14,354 nucleotides of DNA from Betaproteobacteria bacterium UBA6910 (lineage in GTDB: Bacteria; Pseudomonadota; Gammaproteobacteria; Burkholderiales; UBA6910), in NCBI GenBank assembly GCA_002451065.1, contig DKBC01000041.1, positions 1 through 14,354 on the forward strand, in the 5' to 3' direction. Made by a program: the position numbers and the translations under genes. Below the pieces are notes generated by a model. It searched no databases and was not told the origin of the DNA. It saw nothing but the letters and a program-made list of their open reading frames with translations. Shown in pieces: positions 6,671 to 14,044 of this stretch (position 1 is the first letter of the stretch; every line of letters begins with the position of its first letter).

Positions 6671-6699
6671 GCTGAATCGACCTCCCTTGTCCGAAACCC

Positions 6700-7914
6700 G
6701 TGTCAGAGCCAAGAATTCCTTCCCCTGAGACCACCAACCCCGATCCTTCGTTCCAGGGGCAGGACCCCCGACCCGCCCACGGTAAATACCTCCGAATTGC
6801 CGAACCTGGCTTCCGACGGTTACTGCTGGTGGGGGGCGGCCACACGCATATTGAGGTTCTGCGGCGCCTGGCGCTGCGTCCTTGGCCCCGGGTGCAGGCT
6901 GTTTTGGTGAGCCCCGGGCGATTCACACCCTACTCGGGAATGCTGCCGGGCCTGATCGCCGGCGATTACCGGTTCGACGAGGCGCACCTGGATCTGGACT
7001 TCCTTTGCCAGCGGGCCGGGGCCGCGTTCATCGAGTCTGCCGCCCTGGGGCTGGACACGGCAGCCAAGGCGCTCTTGCTGGCTGACGGCCAACGGCGCGA
7101 ATATGACCTGCTTTCCATCAACACTGGGTCCCGCCCCGACCTCAGCGGAATTGCCGGGACGAAGACGTTTGGAATCGGGGTCAAGCCGGTGGAGGGCTTT
7201 CTGCGTGAATGGGAGCGCATCAGGGGCGAAGCCGCGCGGAGGCGGCTGCGCATCGCGGTGGTGGGGGGCGGTGCGGCAGGGGTGGAACTCGTGCTTGCCA
7301 TGGAGCGAGGGCTCGGTCGGGGCGCCCGGGCGGATTTCCACCTGGTCACGGACACGCCGGAGATCCTGCCCGCCCACCCGCCTGCGGTGCGCCGCATCCT
7401 GACCCGCGCTCTCGAGCAAGCGGGGATTGCCCTGCATTGCGGGCGCGCGGTGGTGGCCGCCCGTCCCGGCGAACTGCGCTGGGACAACGGCGGAATATTG
7501 CGCGTCGAGGAGGTGGTGTGGGCCCTTGCCGCGTCTCCGCCGGCCTGGATCTCGAAAAGCGGCCTCGCAACCGACACCCGGGGCTTCGTCGCCGTGAATT
7601 CCCAGCTGCGATCCCTATCCCACCCGGATGTCTTCGCCGCGGGAGACACCGCGACCATTCTTCATGCCCCGCGGCCCAAGGCCGGCGTCTACGCGGTGCG
7701 CCAGGGTCCGGTACTAGCCCAGAACCTGCGGGCCGCTCTGGAAGGACGAAGGCTCGCGTCCCACGTGCCCCAGAGGCGTGCGCTGAGCCTCCTCAACACC
7801 GGCAATCACCGGGCCGTCGCCTCCTACGGTCCCCTGGCGCTGGAGGGCGCGTGGGTCTGGCGCTGGAAGGACTGGATTGACCGGCGGTTCATGGCCCGGT
7901 ATCGGGCAGATTGA
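6700..7914 (+). CDS. SelD-associated-type pyridine nucleotide-disulfide oxidoreductase (stand-alone)
   Basis: A 404-residue FAD-dependent oxidoreductase of the NADH-dehydrogenase-like class. Residues 41-58 ([18 protein letters not shown]) form the FAD dinucleotide fold, and [17 protein letters not shown] follows. A second Rossmann motif, [17 protein letters not shown], lies near 184-200 for NAD(P)H, and [11 protein letters not shown] near 310-320 is the C-terminal FAD contact. GGGHTH with PYSGMLPG is what I associate with TIGR03169, the domain fused N-terminally to selenide water dikinase (SelD) in some bacteria. Here the protein ends without a SelD domain and no selD follows. The start is GTG at 6700; no other start exists in frame after the upstream stop at 6673 until well inside the domain. 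No clear Shine-Dalgarno is visible, and the first 38 residues are a proline-rich extension. The class is secure; substrate and any selenium link are not. Confidence 0.85.
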   Translation: MSEPRIPSPETTNPDPSFQGQDPRPAHGKYLRIAEPGFRRLLLVGGGHTHIEVLRRLALRPWPRVQAVLVSPGRFTPYSGMLPGLIAGDYRFDEAHLDLDFLCQRAGAAFIESAALGLDTAAKALLLADGQRREYDLLSINTGSRPDLSGIAGTKTFGIGVKPVEGFLREWERIRGEAARRRLRIAVVGGGAAGVELVLAMERGLGRGARADFHLVTDTPEILPAHPPAVRRILTRALEQAGIALHCGRAVVAARPGELRWDNGGILRVEEVVWALAASPPAWISKSGLATDTRGFVAVNSQLRSLSHPDVFAAGDTATILHAPRPKAGVYAVRQGPVLAQNLRAALEGRRLASHVPQRRALSLLNTGNHRAVASYGPLALEGAWVWRWKDWIDRRFMARYRAD

Positions 7915-7939
7915 TGCTCCAACAGGCGGGAGCCTCCGC

Positions 7940-9202
7940 GTGCGCGTGACCGTTCTTGGAGCCGGTGTCGTCGGCGTAACCACGGCTTGGTACCTGCTCG
8001 ATGCCGGCCATGAGGTGACTGTGGTTGACCGGCAGCCGCAACCGGCGCGGGAAACCAGTTTCGCCAACGGAGGCCAGATTTCCGTGAGTCACGCCGAACC
8101 CTGGGCCAACCCGCAAGCCCCCGGGAAGGTGCTGAAGTGGCTGGGCCGGGAGGATGCGCCGCTGCTGTTCCGGCCCCGCGCCGATCTGGCCCAGTGGCGA
8201 TGGGGTATGCGGTTCCTGGTGGAATGCCTACCCGGCCGTACTCGCGCCAATACGCTGGCCATTCTTTCCCTGGCGAAATACAGCCAGGAATGCCTGCGGG
8301 CGCTGCGCGCACGGACTGCGATCGACTATCACTGTTTGGCTCGGGGCATTCTGCACGTGTTCACCGATGTTGGGGAATTTGCCCGGGTTCCAGAGCGCGC
8401 CGAGCTGTTGCGGGAGCACGGGCTCAACGTGGAAGTACACAGCGCGGACGAGTGCCTCCGGCTGGAGCCGGCATTGGACGAATCCGCCGCCGCCATTGCC
8501 GGTGGCCTCTACGGTCCCGACGACGAATCGGGAGACGCCCGTCTGTTCACGGAAAGACTTGCCGCGCTGGCGGCCGAGCGGGGCGCCCGGTTCCTGTTCG
8601 GCCACCATGTGGCCGGGCTTGAGACTGCCGGCAACCGAGTCACCGGCTTGAGGGCCAAACGCGGCGATGGATCCGAGGATTCCATTCCCTCGGACGCGTG
8701 GGTGGTGTGCCTTGGAAGCTACAGCCCCTTGCTGCTTGCTCCTCTTGGAGAGCGCCTGCCGATCTATCCTGTGAAGGGCTACTCGGTGACCGTGCCCACC
8801 GGTCCCTCCTACCGCGCTCCCACCATTAGCATCACGGACGAGGAACGCAAGCTGGTGTTTTCGCGACTAGGCGACCGGCTGCGGGTGGCCGGCACAGCCG
8901 AACTCGCCGGCTATGACCACTCCCTCACTCTTTCCCGCTGCGAAGCCATTCTCCGGCGCACCTTCGATCTTTTTCCCCGCGCCGGGGATCGCCTCAACGT
9001 GGAATACTGGACCGGCCTGCGCCCCGCTACGCCGGGAAACGTGCCCCTAATCGGCCCCACCCGCTACGCAAACCTTTTTCTCAACACCGGCCACGGCACG
9101 CTCGGCTGGACGCTTTCCTGCGGGTCGGCCGCGGCCCTGGCGGACCTTGTGTCCGGGCGCCGCCCCGACGTGAGCTTCCCGTTTCACGGCCGAAACGCCT
9201 GA
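7940..9202 (+). CDS. dadA: D-amino-acid dehydrogenase, DadA family
   Basis: A 420-residue FAD-dependent dehydrogenase that oxidatively deaminates D-amino acids such as D-alanine to 2-oxo acids and passes electrons to the respiratory chain. The start MRVTVLGAGVVGVTTAWYLL holds the GxGxxG FAD fold; SFANGGQISVSHAEPWANP is the DadA signature, the middle matches RLEPAL, and the end has YWTGLRPATPGNVPLIG and GHGTLGWTLSCGSAAAL. Length equals the usual 416-432. The start is GTG at 7940 because the FAD fold begins immediately and GGGAG lies about 7 bp upstream; the ATG at 7914 is out of frame. It follows the FAD oxidoreductase by 25 bp, so the two are probably co-transcribed. No alanine racemase (dadX) is adjacent, so the substrate remains open. 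Confidence 0.9.
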   Translation: MRVTVLGAGVVGVTTAWYLLDAGHEVTVVDRQPQPARETSFANGGQISVSHAEPWANPQAPGKVLKWLGREDAPLLFRPRADLAQWRWGMRFLVECLPGRTRANTLAILSLAKYSQECLRALRARTAIDYHCLARGILHVFTDVGEFARVPERAELLREHGLNVEVHSADECLRLEPALDESAAAIAGGLYGPDDESGDARLFTERLAALAAERGARFLFGHHVAGLETAGNRVTGLRAKRGDGSEDSIPSDAWVVCLGSYSPLLLAPLGERLPIYPVKGYSVTVPTGPSYRAPTISITDEERKLVFSRLGDRLRVAGTAELAGYDHSLTLSRCEAILRRTFDLFPRAGDRLNVEYWTGLRPATPGNVPLIGPTRYANLFLNTGHGTLGWTLSCGSAAALADLVSGRRPDVSFPFHGRNA

Positions 9203-9207
9203 TCCGG

Positions 9208-10242
9208 TCACAAGCGTCGGATGATGGCCTCCGTGAGTTGCCGGGTTCCCGCCTTGCCGCCCAGGTCGGGCGTGCGCACCTGGTCCTCGTTCAGCACCTT
9301 GTCGATGGCCGAACGCACCCGCTCGGAGAGATCCGCCCGATTGACGTGATCCAGCATCATGGCCGCGGCGAGCAGCAATGCCAGGGGATTGGCGATGCCC
9401 TTGCCGGCAATATCCGGCGCCGAACCGTGCACCGCCTCAAAAATCGCGGCGGTCTCCCCGATATTTCCGGCCGGCGCCAATCCCAGACCGCCAACCAGCC
9501 CCGCAATCTCGTCCGACAGAATGTCGCCGAAAAGGTTGGTGGTGACGATCACGTCGAACTGCCAGGGATTGAGCACAAGTTGCATGGCGCAGGCGTCCAC
9601 GATCCGGTCGCCGCACTCGATTTGGCCCTTGTACTTCTCTGCCACCTCCAATGCGGTTTCCAGGAAGATACCGGTGAGAGCCTTGAGGATGTTGGCCTTG
9701 TGCACGATCGTGACCTTCTTGCGCTTGTTACGAACGGCATAGTCAAAGGCGAATTCCGCAATCCGCCGGCTTCCGGCACGGGTGTTGACCCCGGACGATA
9801 TCGCCGCGCCGTGGGGATCGTCAGCAATCGGTATGTAGTGCTCGAAACCCACGTAAAGGCCCTCAAGGTTCTCCCGGATCAGCACCAAGTCGATATCTTC
9901 GAATCGCCCTCCGGGAATCAGCGTGCGGGCCGGACGCAGATTGGCGTAGAGCTTGAACTCCTCCCGGAGACGTACGTTTACCGATCGGTAGCCTCCGCCG
10001 ACCGGCGTGGCGAGAGGGCCTTTCAGGGCAAGCCGTGTGCGGCGGATACTGTCCAGGGTCTCGCTCGGCAGCGGATCGCTGTGGGCGTCGATTCCAGCCA
10101 GGCCCGCCATGCGGATTTCCCATCGGAACGGAGCACCAACCGCCTCGAGAATCCTGACCACCGCGTCCGAGATTTCGGCGCCAATCCCGTCCCCGGGAAT
10201 CAGAGTGACTGGGATGCTGCCTTGGGCCTTGCCATTGCTCAT
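9208..10242 (-). CDS. icd: Isocitrate dehydrogenase, NAD-dependent type
   Basis: A 344-residue beta-decarboxylating dehydrogenase that converts isocitrate to 2-oxoglutarate in the TCA cycle. VTLIPGDGIGAEI opens the protein. GGGYRSVNVRLREEF carries the isocitrate-type S-x-N-x3-R pattern rather than that of isopropylmalate dehydrogenases, and NLRPARTL and DLVLIRENLEGLYVG follow. NLFGDILSDE holds the metal-binding aspartates. The cofactor loop HGSAPDIAGKGIANP has Asp-Ile where NADP enzymes such as the E. coli one have Lys-Tyr, predicting NAD. It is about 70 residues shorter than E. coli Icd and resembles the compact mitochondrial-type subunit. The ATG at 10242 has AGGGAG 6-11 bp upstream. It is monocistronic and converges on dadA with a 5-bp gap. 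Homoisocitrate dehydrogenase is the main alternative, thought less likely. Confidence 0.85.
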   Translation of the reverse strand: MSNGKAQGSIPVTLIPGDGIGAEISDAVVRILEAVGAPFRWEIRMAGLAGIDAHSDPLPSETLDSIRRTRLALKGPLATPVGGGYRSVNVRLREEFKLYANLRPARTLIPGGRFEDIDLVLIRENLEGLYVGFEHYIPIADDPHGAAISSGVNTRAGSRRIAEFAFDYAVRNKRKKVTIVHKANILKALTGIFLETALEVAEKYKGQIECGDRIVDACAMQLVLNPWQFDVIVTTNLFGDILSDEIAGLVGGLGLAPAGNIGETAAIFEAVHGSAPDIAGKGIANPLALLLAAAMMLDHVNRADLSERVRSAIDKVLNEDQVRTPDLGGKAGTRQLTEAIIRRL

Positions 10243-10299
10243 GGTTACTCCCTGGTTGGTCCAATACCGGCGCCGGCGCGCCGTTAAAAAAATGCGCGA

Positions 10300-10305
10300 A
10301 TTATA
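10300..10305 (-). promoter_or_regulatory. -10 element for the icd promoter
   Basis: A perfect TATAAT on the minus strand, 58 bp before the icd start codon, followed by a GCGC-rich initial transcribed sequence. No good -35 is visible at 16-18 bp spacing (GGGAGA at 17 bp), so the promoter may need an activator. Confidence 0.5.
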
Positions 10306-10521
10306 CCCCCTTACGCGAATATTCTCCCTAAACAGGGGCGGCGGCGGTGGGATCTGCGCGCCCGGACTGGTTGCACGACTTCAACCAACTTTTTGCGCCC
10401 ACGCATAGCGGTAGCCGCGAAGGTCCCTCGGCCGCACAGCGGGCAGAAAGATCCCTGAACTTCGCGGCTCTCTCCGCCCTCCGGGAGGGTCGAGCGTGGC
10501 CCGCCGACCCCTCCAATCGGC

Positions 10522-10527
10522 TAACAT
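10522..10527 (+). promoter_or_regulatory. Candidate -10 element for purT
   Basis: TAACAT (four of six matches) lies about 30 bp before the purT ATG and just ahead of the GGGAGA ribosome binding site. No -35 is evident at the proper spacing, so it is a weak call. Confidence 0.25.
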
Positions 10528-10556
10528 ACGGCCTCCCAAAGAACAGGGAGATTTGA

Positions 10557-11756
10557 ATGAGAATCGGCACACCATTGAGCCCATCCGCGACCCGGGTGAT
10601 GATGTTGGGCGCCGGAGAACTCGGCAAGGAAGTGGTCATCGCGCTTCAGCGTCTGGGCGTCGAGGTCGTCGCGGTGGACCGCTATCCCGATGCGCCGGGG
10701 CAGCAGGTCGCTCATCGCAGTCATGTCATCGCCATGACAGACGGAGCCGCCCTGCGGAAGCTCATCGAGCAGGAGCGCCCGCACCTCGTCGTACCAGAAA
10801 TCGAGGCGATCGCCACTGATACGTTGGTGGAGATCGAAAATGAAGGGCTCGCGGAAGTCATTCCCACGGCACGTGCCGCACGCCTCACCATGAACCGCGA
10901 GGGCATCCGCCGGCTCGCCGCCGAGCACCTCGGCCTGGCGACGTCTCCTTATCGCTTCGCTGACAGTCTGGAAGAGCTTCGGGCCGCGATGGACGGGGAC
11001 ATCGGCTATCCCTGCGTGGTCAAACCGGTGATGTCTTCCTCCGGCAAGGGGCAGTCTGTGGTGAAGGGGCCTAGCGACGCGCCAAAAGCGTGGGAATACG
11101 CCGGCGCCGCGGGCCGTGTCCGACAGAACCGCGTGATCGTGGAGGGATTCATAGACTTCGATTACGAGATCACCCAACTCACGGTGCGCGCGGTCGGAGC
11201 GAGCGGGCGGGTGGAGACTTTCTTCTGCGATCCCATCGGTCATGTCCAGGTGCACGGGGACTACGTCGAGAGCTGGCAACCCCATCCCATGTCGCCGAAC
11301 GCCCTCGCCAAGTCCCGCAACATGGCCGCCATGGTGACCACCGAGCTGGGCGGACGCGGGATTTTCGGCGTCGAACTGTTCATCAAGGGCGACGATGTGT
11401 GGTTCTCCGAAGTGAGTCCGCGGCCCCACGACACCGGCATGGTGACAATGTGTACTCAAGACCAGAACGAGTTCGAGCTCCACGCCCGGGCGATTCTCGG
11501 CCTCCCGGTGGACGTCACGCTGTGTGCACCCGGCGCCAGCGCGGTGATCTATGGGGGGATGGATGCCAAGGGCATCGCCTTCGAGGGCCTGCAGGAGGCG
11601 CTGCTGGTGCCCCAGAGCAATGTCCGCCTTTTCGGCAAGCCGGAGTCGTTCGTGAAGCGCCGCATGGGTGTCGCTCTCGCCAACGGCAAGGACGTGACCG
11701 AGGCGCGGGATCGAGCTAAGCGTTGTGCAGGCCTTGTTCGGCCGGTGCCAGCCTGA
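10557..11756 (+). CDS. purT: Formate-dependent phosphoribosylglycinamide formyltransferase PurT
   Basis: A 399-residue ATP-grasp enzyme that makes formyl-GAR from GAR, formate and ATP, the folate-independent version of step three of purine synthesis. It aligns almost without gaps with E. coli PurT as I recall it: [13 protein letters not shown] (14-26), [26 protein letters not shown], the ATP-grasp segment [51 protein letters not shown], the metal and substrate motif [12 protein letters not shown], and RLFGKPESF near the end. Length matches the family (about 392). The ATG at 10557 has AGGGAGA about 7 bp upstream. It appears to be a single gene, divergent from icd; no other purine genes are next to it. 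Confidence 0.98.
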   Translation: MRIGTPLSPSATRVMMLGAGELGKEVVIALQRLGVEVVAVDRYPDAPGQQVAHRSHVIAMTDGAALRKLIEQERPHLVVPEIEAIATDTLVEIENEGLAEVIPTARAARLTMNREGIRRLAAEHLGLATSPYRFADSLEELRAAMDGDIGYPCVVKPVMSSSGKGQSVVKGPSDAPKAWEYAGAAGRVRQNRVIVEGFIDFDYEITQLTVRAVGASGRVETFFCDPIGHVQVHGDYVESWQPHPMSPNALAKSRNMAAMVTTELGGRGIFGVELFIKGDDVWFSEVSPRPHDTGMVTMCTQDQNEFELHARAILGLPVDVTLCAPGASAVIYGGMDAKGIAFEGLQEALLVPQSNVRLFGKPESFVKRRMGVALANGKDVTEARDRAKRCAGLVRPVPA

Positions 11757-12026
11757 ACGCCCGTGAGCCTTGAGCCCGCGGCAGGCATTCGCGAGAATAC
11801 CTCGTCACTCCATGTTTTTGTGATTTTTTGCGCGCTTAAGAGTTCCGAGAGTCACCGCCGCGGGTTAATTGACTTGACCGCAGCCGCCCAGGTCGTCGGA
11901 ACACCGGCCATGGCGCCGTCGGCGTGCGCGGATCCGCGCCGTGAACCGGGCCCATGGTTGGCGCAAGAAGCATGACCCTGCTACCCGGGATACACCGGCA
12001 ACGAATGGTCCCACGACTACGGATTG
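11757..12026. other. Gene-free stretch after purT
   Basis: 270 bp with no supported gene. A 70-codon open frame (11763-11975) starts with GTG, lacks a recognisable domain and has no ribosome binding site, so I do not call it. A perfect 14-bp palindrome, GCGCGGATCCGCGC, lies at 11926-11939. No hairpin with a T-tract is seen to terminate purT. The part next to 12026 would be expected to hold the signal peptide of the decayed lipoprotein that follows, but no intact hydrophobic leader is found in any frame. Confidence 0.5.
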
Positions 12027-12418
12027 ATGTCGGGGGGACTTTATAATTGCCAGCCCACAAGGACCGTTCTGGAAGGGGCGACCGGCGCGGTAATGGGGGG
12101 GCCGCAAGCAATGGCGGCGGCGTGACCATTCTCGTCGGAGCCGTGCTCGGAGCCATGCTGGGCGGGTCCATCCGACGCGCCACGGGTAAGACGGACCGCC
12201 CCTGCCTCGGGCACGCGCTGGAGCTGGCGCCGAAGAACCACCAGGTCGTGTGGACCGGGGCGAATGCAGTGGCCTATGCGGTCGCACCCCGCAAGAAAAA
12301 ACCAGAACAACGGGCGCCAGTGCCGCGAGTACGTCACGAAACTCGGTTCCGGCAGGCACTGGGAAAGGTCAGGGCAAAGTCGTGCCGCAATCCTGACGGC
12401 AGCTGGAGCGTGACCTGA
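12027..12418 (+). pseudogene. Decayed glycine-zipper surface-antigen lipoprotein (three frameshifts)
   Basis: Joining three reading-frame changes rebuilds a typical outer-membrane lipoprotein of the 17-kDa surface antigen / glycine-zipper type. Segment A (12027-12099) reads LYNCQPTRTVLEGATGAVMGG, with a lipobox-like Cys. Segment B (12100-12299) reads VTILVGAVLGAMLGGSI then TDRPCLGHALELAPKNHQVVW. Segment C (12300-12365) reads CREYVTKLGSGRHWE, and segment D (12366-12418) reads KVRAKSCRNPDGSWSVT and stops. Breaks fall at a run of seven G (12095-12101, one base short), a run of six A (12296-12301, one extra) and a run of three A (12364-12366, one short). A normal signal peptide is also missing. 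In the family these proteins sit in the outer membrane, function mostly unknown. The gene is broken as written; sequencing errors in homopolymers are the alternative. Confidence 0.7.
12042..12047 (+). promoter_or_regulatory. TATAAT hexamer inside the pseudogene 5' end
   Basis: A perfect TATAAT occurs at 12042-12047 within the remnant's first codons. The best -35 positions at 16-18 bp spacing (around ACGGAT, 12019-12024) do not match, and TTGATG at 12024-12029 is only 12 bp away, so it is probably not a functional promoter. Confidence 0.15.
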
Positions 12419-12471
12419 TGACGGCGCCCCCGCCTCAATTGCTTCTTGGCATTTGGGTTTTTCCGACGCAT

Positions 12472-12477
12472 CATAAT
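12472..12477 (+). promoter_or_regulatory. Candidate -10 element for the J-domain-like gene
   Basis: CATAAT (five of six matches) lies 34 bp before the chosen ATG at 12512. A TTGGCA at 12446-12451 would be the -35, but the 20-bp spacer is long. If real, it excludes starts upstream of about 12485. Confidence 0.3.
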
Positions 12478-12511
12478 GGCCCTAGCGCCGATGTACCGGA
12501 AATTGTCGCCC

Positions 12512-13693
12512 ATGAACTCTGAAATGGACTATTACCGAATCCTGGGTGTATTGCCCACCGCCGATGACCGCGTAATCCGCGCCGCGCACAGGGTGCTAAC
12601 CCAGAAGTATCGGCCTGGCAGGACCCGAGCCAATGCAGCCGAGGCGGAAAACCGGATGGCCAGGATCGAGGAAGCCTTCGGAATCCTCTCCGACCCGGCA
12701 GCGCGCGCAGAGTACGACAAGCAGCGCAGCCAGCTCGAGTTGGGCACCCGCGAGTACTCCGAGCAGGAAGTGTCGGAAGACCTGTTTGAAGAATCCGGGT
12801 GGCGCTCGGACTGGGAATTGGCCAGCAAGTTTTACCCGGAGTTGAGGGAGATCGAGACGCAGTTCAGGGCGATTTCCGCGCAACTCGCCTTCACCTACTG
12901 CGCGTTTCTGCTCGAGACGAAACGGTTCCCGGAAGCCACCGCCATTGCCCGGGAGATGGAACTCGCCTATTTGGGCGGATTTTTCGGAGAGGACCCCGAC
13001 ATCCTTGCGTTTGCAAAGCAACTGATCGTGAGCGGCAACATCGACGCAGTCAGAATGCTTGGCAACGCCCTGCGGGTCCTCGGCTCCTCCACCCCCGCTC
13101 AAGTGATCATTGACACCCTGGTGCGGGAGCTCCCGGAGGGGGATTTCTTTGACGTGACCAGCGCGTCTGACATCGCGGAAAACCCTGAATTCGATCTGGC
13201 CGCGGAGCCAGCGGAAGCGGCGGACGAAGGAGCCAACGTTGCGTCGGAGCAGCCGGACACGAGCGTCGAAACCCAGGTGCAGACGACCGCTTCCAGGGCC
13301 CCGGTTGCAGACGCAAAAGTGGTCTCGACCCCGCCGCGCTCCCTGGAGGATACCCAGAAAGCTGCGCCCGCATTGCTGAAAAGCGCGCCACGGCCGGCGG
13401 CCAGGGAGACGCGTGAAGCGGGCACCAAGTCGGGAATCAAGGATCCCCAGACTCGCGCCGCCATTCAGGAATTTCTGCGCCTCTATCGTGCCACCGGCGG
13501 TCTTGACGTGGATTCCGCCATGGTGCTAGTGCAGGCCCTCGGCGGCACGGTGGACTCGAGAAAGCCGGGGACTTTGATGGGCGAGGCAGGCATCGAGGTG
13601 GTGTTTCGGGGCCAGCGCATTAATTTCGGCCCGGATGACTTCCTGCAGTGGGCGGAGCGGAAGCTGCTTCCAGAAGCGCTCGCCCAGCGTTGA
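12512..13693 (+). CDS. J-domain-like protein lacking the HPD motif
   Basis: A 393-residue protein. Residues 6-70 form a clear J-like domain: MDYYRILGV, a helix II segment VIRAAHRVLTQKYRPG, then EAENRMARIEEAFGILSDPAARAEYD. The invariant HPD tripeptide that activates DnaK ATPase is replaced by Arg34-Pro35-Gly36, so classical co-chaperone activity is unlikely. Residues about 110-215 are helical (WELASKFYPELREIETQFRAI...). A low-complexity Ala/Glu/Pro linker spans about 220-310, and a conserved-looking C-terminal block (AIQEFLRLYRATGGLDVDSAMVLVQALGG) follows. No signal peptide or clear membrane helix is seen. The ATG at 12512 has GGAAA about 10 bp upstream; an in-frame TTG at 12446 and ATGs at 12476, 12491 and 12524 are alternatives. 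It stands alone between the lipoprotein remnant and the rRNA operon. Partner and function are unknown. Confidence 0.85.
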   Translation: MNSEMDYYRILGVLPTADDRVIRAAHRVLTQKYRPGRTRANAAEAENRMARIEEAFGILSDPAARAEYDKQRSQLELGTREYSEQEVSEDLFEESGWRSDWELASKFYPELREIETQFRAISAQLAFTYCAFLLETKRFPEATAIAREMELAYLGGFFGEDPDILAFAKQLIVSGNIDAVRMLGNALRVLGSSTPAQVIIDTLVRELPEGDFFDVTSASDIAENPEFDLAAEPAEAADEGANVASEQPDTSVETQVQTTASRAPVADAKVVSTPPRSLEDTQKAAPALLKSAPRPAARETREAGTKSGIKDPQTRAAIQEFLRLYRATGGLDVDSAMVLVQALGGTVDSRKPGTLMGEAGIEVVFRGQRINFGPDDFLQWAERKLLPEALAQR

Positions 13694-13791
13694 AGTAACG
13701 GCCAAGAAAACCGAACGAGCCGACGATGTGGAAAGCTTAAGTCTCGCCGAGGCAATGGCAACACTCGCCGCGCGAAACGCCCCCAAAACGC

Positions 13792-13823
13792 AAAAAGCCC
13801 CACCGCAATCAGTGGGGCTTTTT
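13792..13823. terminator. Strong bidirectional terminator between the J-like gene and the rRNA operon
   Basis: A perfect 12-bp stem, AAAAAGCCCCAC (13792-13803) with GTGGGGCTTTTT (13812-13823), and an 8-base loop. On the plus strand it gives CTTTTTGTTT after the J-like gene, about 100 bp past its stop. On the minus strand it ends in TTTTTGCGTTTT just after the 5S rRNA. It therefore serves both converging transcripts. Confidence 0.95.
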
Positions 13824-13834
13824 GTTTCATGGAG

Positions 13835-13950
13835 TGCCTGGCGGTGTCCTACTTTCGCGTACGGAATGCACACTATCATCGGCGCTGAGGCGTTTCACTG
13901 TCCTGTTCGGAATGGGAAGGAGTGGGTCCACCTCGCTATGGCCGCCAAGC
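13835..13950 (-). rRNA. rrf: 5S ribosomal RNA
   Basis: Read on the minus strand, the gene opens GCTTGGCGGCCATAGCG and ends CGCCAGGCA; these ends pair as helix I (GCTTGGCGG with CCGCCAGGC). The internal stretches CCGAACAGGACAGTGAAACG, CGCCGATGATAGTGTG and GCGAAAGTAGGACA are standard 5S segments, and the CGAACAGGAC form points to betaproteobacteria. Length is about 116 nt. It is the last gene of the rRNA operon, 94 bp after 23S, and is followed by the shared terminator. Ends may be off by one or two bases. Confidence 0.96.
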
Positions 13951-14024
13951 GTAACCTGGCTCGCTCCCGCGCGCAGCGGAAGCGAAAAAAGGAAGAAGTC
14001 TGGATTCGGATTGCACCGGCCGAC

Positions 14025-14044
14025 ATAACCTTGCTCAAGGTTAT
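14025..14044 (-). other. 23S-5S spacer hairpin, probable processing stem
   Basis: An inverted repeat ATAACCTTG (14025-14033) and CAAGGTTAT (14036-14044) lies directly beyond the predicted 23S 3' end. No T-tract follows. It resembles secondary structure that flanks mature rRNA ends and is probably removed during maturation. Otherwise the 94-bp spacer (13951-14044) holds no tRNA. Confidence 0.5.

Larger units (their letters stand above)
10243..10556. other. Divergent intergenic region between icd and purT
   Basis: 314 bp without a convincing gene; open frames here lack start signals and recognisable content. It must hold the promoters of both flanking genes. An AT-rich patch at 10285-10330 stands out from the GC-rich surroundings, and a short CCCTCC-G-GGAGGG dyad lies at 10477-10489. 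No T-tract follows it. I see no riboswitch or tRNA. Confidence 0.6.

Noticed and set aside
5510..6910. A 466-codon plus-strand frame opposite the SWIB gene and msrA.
   Set aside because: It is antisense to two well-identified genes and its Leu/Arg/Gly-rich repeats mirror the coding repeats; no domain or start signal supports it.
9238..10287. A 349-codon plus-strand frame opposite icd.
   Set aside because: It is the mirror of a clear isocitrate dehydrogenase in GC-rich DNA; its translation has no recognisable family.
11763..11975. A 70-codon open frame after purT.
   Set aside because: It starts with GTG without a Shine-Dalgarno, has no domain or signal peptide, and lies next to a decayed gene.
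12446..12511. An upstream TTG start that would lengthen the J-like protein by 22 residues.
   Set aside because: The J domain begins at DYYRILG just after 12524, the extension overlaps a CATAAT promoter-like element, and no ribosome binding site precedes the TTG.
13694..13791. A coding-looking tail after the J-like gene (frame reading SLSLAEAMATLAARNAPK).
   Set aside because: It has no usable start codon in this frame and runs into the terminator hairpin and the 5S rRNA gene.
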